From positions 1-5,263 of the forward strand of contig CAMLJW010000382.1 of the NCBI GenBank assembly GCA_946480485.1: 5,263 nt of DNA, written 5' to 3'. Made by a program: the position numbers and the translations under genes. The notes below the pieces were generated by a model. That model was given only the letters and a program-made list of their open reading frames with translations. It did no database searches and was not told where the DNA came from. Origin of the DNA: an uncultured Streptomyces sp. (GTDB taxonomy: Bacteria; Actinomycetota; Actinomycetes; Streptomycetales; Streptomycetaceae). The stretch's first letter is position 1. Each line of letters opens with the position of its first letter. Below are positions 3,635-5,263 of the stretch, in pieces.

Positions 3635-4726
3635 GTGAAGACCCTCACCCAAGGACAGACAACCGTCCTCGCCGCCGCCACCCTCCCCATGGTCGGAGCT
3701 GGAGCCCTCGGCGCCTGGGGCACCTACGCCAACATCACCTCGGTCTTCCACCGCTCCGCCACCGCACTCGGCGTCGTCGCCGCAGGAGAAGGCGCCACCC
3801 TCGTCCTTGCCCTCGTCCTTGTCGGACTGACCATGCTCGGCCAGCCCGCGCCCGTCGCCGTCCGAGCCGGCCTGTGGCTGCTCCCCGCAGCCGCATCCGT
3901 CACCGGCGTGATCGTCGCCCCGGGCATGCGGGACGCCGTCGTGTTCGCCCTCACCCCGATGGCAATGACCGTGTCGGCAGAAGGCCTCGGTCTCCTCGCG
4001 CGGCGGATCGTGGTCCACACCACCGGAGTCGACGTCGAGGCGCAGCGCCGCAACGCTTCGACGCTACGGAGGATCGCCTACCACCGGGCGCGCGCCGAGC
4101 GGCACCCCAAGCCGAAGGTGCGGGATCGGTCGGCGCTGAAGGCGTGGCGGCTCATGGCCAGGGTCGGGGACGGAGACGCACAGCTCGGCTCGGACCTCGT
4201 CGCCGTGCAGCGTGAGCGGCTCACCGAGGGCGCAGACGATGCGCTCGGCGCGATGCTCGGCAGCGGCCCGGCTCACCCCGAACTGCCTCCGGCTCAGCCC
4301 GCCATGAGCCGTGAGCCCGAGCCCGGTGAGCCTGAGCCCGCGGACTTTGAGCCGACCATAAACACGGCACTCACCGTCACCAGCAGCGAGCTCCACACCC
4401 ACCTGACCGACCCGCTCCGCCCGTCTACCGCAGCACTGCCCATCCCCGCTGACCTGCCGGTCTCACGCGAGCCCGTCTTGAGCCCGGCTGAGCCGACCAC
4501 CGTGAGCCGACCCGAGCTGAGCCCTGAGCCGGCCCGTGAGCCCACCGGCTCAGAGGCCGACGACATCGAGCAGCAGATCACCGAACTCGCTACCCGGCTC
4601 AGGCAAGGAGAGCGGCTCACCAAGACCACCGCCGCAGAGATTCTCGCCGTGAGCCCAGCGACCGCGGGCCGACGACTCAAGGACGCCCGCAACCGAATCC
4701 AGGAAGGGACGGGCTTCTACGCATGA
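3635..4726 (+). CDS. SpdB2-like membrane protein with C-terminal HTH (363 aa)
   Basis: The N-terminal third holds about four hydrophobic segments (roughly residues 10-30, 44-68, 76-96 and 100-122). A basic region with LARR, EAQRRNASTLRR and RARAERHPKPKVR follows (about 121-165). Then comes a long Glu/Pro/Ser-rich, probably disordered linker (about 215-305). The end is a helix-turn-helix domain (about 311-352: LTKTTAAEILAVSPATAGRRLKDA). This layout, a four-helix membrane domain plus cytosolic DNA-binding end, fits the SpdB2-type spread proteins of Streptomyces elements. Those are thought to help TraB-driven movement of the element between hyphal compartments; I infer this from layout and context. 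GTG 3635 has GGAG 6 bases upstream; the frame continues open to the left, but over four better-supported small genes. The linker and HTH region carry an exceptional density of TGAGCC hexamers. Confidence 0.75.
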   Translation: MKTLTQGQTTVLAAATLPMVGAGALGAWGTYANITSVFHRSATALGVVAAGEGATLVLALVLVGLTMLGQPAPVAVRAGLWLLPAAASVTGVIVAPGMRDAVVFALTPMAMTVSAEGLGLLARRIVVHTTGVDVEAQRRNASTLRRIAYHRARAERHPKPKVRDRSALKAWRLMARVGDGDAQLGSDLVAVQRERLTEGADDALGAMLGSGPAHPELPPAQPAMSREPEPGEPEPADFEPTINTALTVTSSELHTHLTDPLRPSTAALPIPADLPVSREPVLSPAEPTTVSRPELSPEPAREPTGSEADDIEQQITELATRLRQGERLTKTTAAEILAVSPATAGRRLKDARNRIQEGTGFYA

Positions 4727-4741
4727 GCCAGAACCTGAGCC
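4149..4741. repeat. Cluster of 21 TGAGCC/GGCTCA hexamers
   Basis: TGAGCC starts at 4305, 4312, 4327, 4333, 4348, 4479, 4489, 4503, 4518, 4525, 4537, 4650, 4724 and 4736. The reverse form GGCTCA starts at 4149, 4218, 4270, 4291, 4547, 4596 and 4614. None is found in 1-4148 and only one after 4741 (5165). From base composition fewer than one would be expected here. Copies fall in all three reading frames and cross a gene boundary, so a protein repeat cannot explain them. Flanks often add G after and G or C before. Some face each other as palindromes (4290-4311, 4537-4552, and the related 4212-4224). This looks like a DNA-binding array. Confidence 0.8.
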
Positions 4742-5263
4742 ATCAGCCCGGCGCGGACGAGCTCCGTGTCGCCCACATCCTCCGCCAACAAGGCGTAGGC
4801 CCCGACGCCACCGCACACCCCGACGAGCCGACAAGCCGTACACCAGCACGGCCGGCGGGATCCAGGCTGCCGGACTGGCGGCTGCCCAAGCCCGGCATCA
4901 GCCCCAACGGCATCGTCGAACCCGAACCGCCCCAGCGCCCCCGGGACTGGCTCGACGACATCCTCGAAGCCAACGCCACCCCCGCCCCGGAAAGTCCGGC
5001 GCGCGGGCCCGTGGAACTGACCGCCCCAGTCGCCAAGGAACACGCGGGCAAGACCCCGAAGAAGCTGCGCCGCCAACGCCCCGCCTACCGCACCCACCAG
5101 CCCGACCACTCCCCCCGCCAGTCCCTCCTCGACGCCTACGCCAGCATCCCCAGCCGTGTCCGCTGGCTCATCTACCACACCACCGCCGCCACAGCCGGCT
5201 GGCGGCTCGGCTGGGTCGACTGGGGCACCGACACCGCCGCCTGGTACGCAGCCGGCCACTGGA
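4723..5263 (+). CDS. Transfer-operon protein, 5' part only (180+ aa)
   Basis: ATG 4723 overlaps the preceding stop (ATGA), and the frame is open to the right edge without a stop. It begins MSQNLSHQPGADELRVAHILR. The first 95 residues are Pro-rich and probably disordered, with LPDWRLPKPG at about 49-58 and DWLDDILEAN near 75. A basic patch follows (KTPKKLRRQRPAYR, about 109-122). The last 40 residues are Trp/Tyr-rich (VRWLIYHTTAATAGWRLGWVDW) and probably lead into a membrane-associated domain beyond the window. Coupling to the SpdB2-like gene suggests a joint role in transfer or spread, perhaps at the membrane next to TraB. Family not firmly recognised. Confidence 0.7.
   Translation, partial: MSQNLSHQPGADELRVAHILRQQGVGPDATAHPDEPTSRTPARPAGSRLPDWRLPKPGISPNGIVEPEPPQRPRDWLDDILEANATPAPESPARGPVELTAPVAKEHAGKTPKKLRRQRPAYRTHQPDHSPRQSLLDAYASIPSRVRWLIYHTTAATAGWRLGWVDWGTDTAAWYAAGHW

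Noticed and set aside
4303..4542. Glu-Pro/Ser-Pro peptide repeats as the cause of the TGAGCC repeats
   Set aside because: The hexamers occur in all three codon phases, on both strands, outside the linker and across the next gene's start, so the peptide composition alone cannot produce them.
4717..5259. Minus-strand frame of 180 codons at the right edge
   Set aside because: Gly-rich shadow of the plus-strand gene starting at 4723, which has an ATGA coupling and continues the operon.
1..5263. CRISPR array, tRNA, rRNA or attachment site
   Set aside because: No regularly spaced long direct repeats, no cloverleaf with an acceptor stem, no rRNA-like stretch and no duplicated tRNA 3' end were seen. 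Integrase and excisionase genes are also absent.

Overview
The window is high-GC DNA with strong C/G preference at third codon positions, frequent GTG starts, tightly overlapping small genes and GC-rich hairpins without U-tracts. Together with the protein families this points to Streptomyces or a close actinomycete relative. The right half looks like the transfer (spread) region of a conjugative element, either an integrative element of the pSAM2 type or a plasmid. No integrase, replication gene, attachment site or FtsK-like TraB lies inside the window, so the kind of element cannot be settled here.

Layout. Positions 1-355 hold the end of one rightward gene and a complete 71-residue gene 2 bases after it. 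A strong stem-loop (456-502) separates them from four leftward genes: a small putative zinc-ribbon protein (772-521), a DUF397 protein (1213-869), a stand-alone GIY-YIG nuclease-like protein (1889-1428) and a small sigma-70-region-4-like HTH protein (2269-1949). Upstream of the last gene is an 18-bp inverted repeat (2310-2356) that contains two face-to-face divergent promoters. Rightward from it run a small Cys/His protein (2469), a previously easy-to-miss 25-codon gene (2780), an Ala-rich helical protein (2854), a basic 63-residue protein (3009), a 62-residue protein (3217), a 46-residue hydrophobic protein (3472), a 363-residue membrane/HTH protein resembling SpdB2 (3635-4726), and a further transfer-type protein that runs off the right edge (4723-).

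How it may work. The rightward genes overlap or nearly overlap (GTGA, ATGA, TAATG, ATGA junctions) and look like one transfer/spread operon that would feed into TraB beyond the window. The HTH regulator is divergently transcribed from the operon and is the natural candidate to control the shared promoter region; this is inference.

The most unusual signal is a dense cluster of the hexamer TGAGCC/GGCTCA: 21 copies between 4149 and 4741, in all three reading frames and in orientation blocks. None occurs in the first 4148 bases. The cluster lies inside the coding sequence of the membrane/HTH protein. It could be a cis-acting transfer locus, for example TraB recognition repeats, or the binding array of that protein's own HTH.
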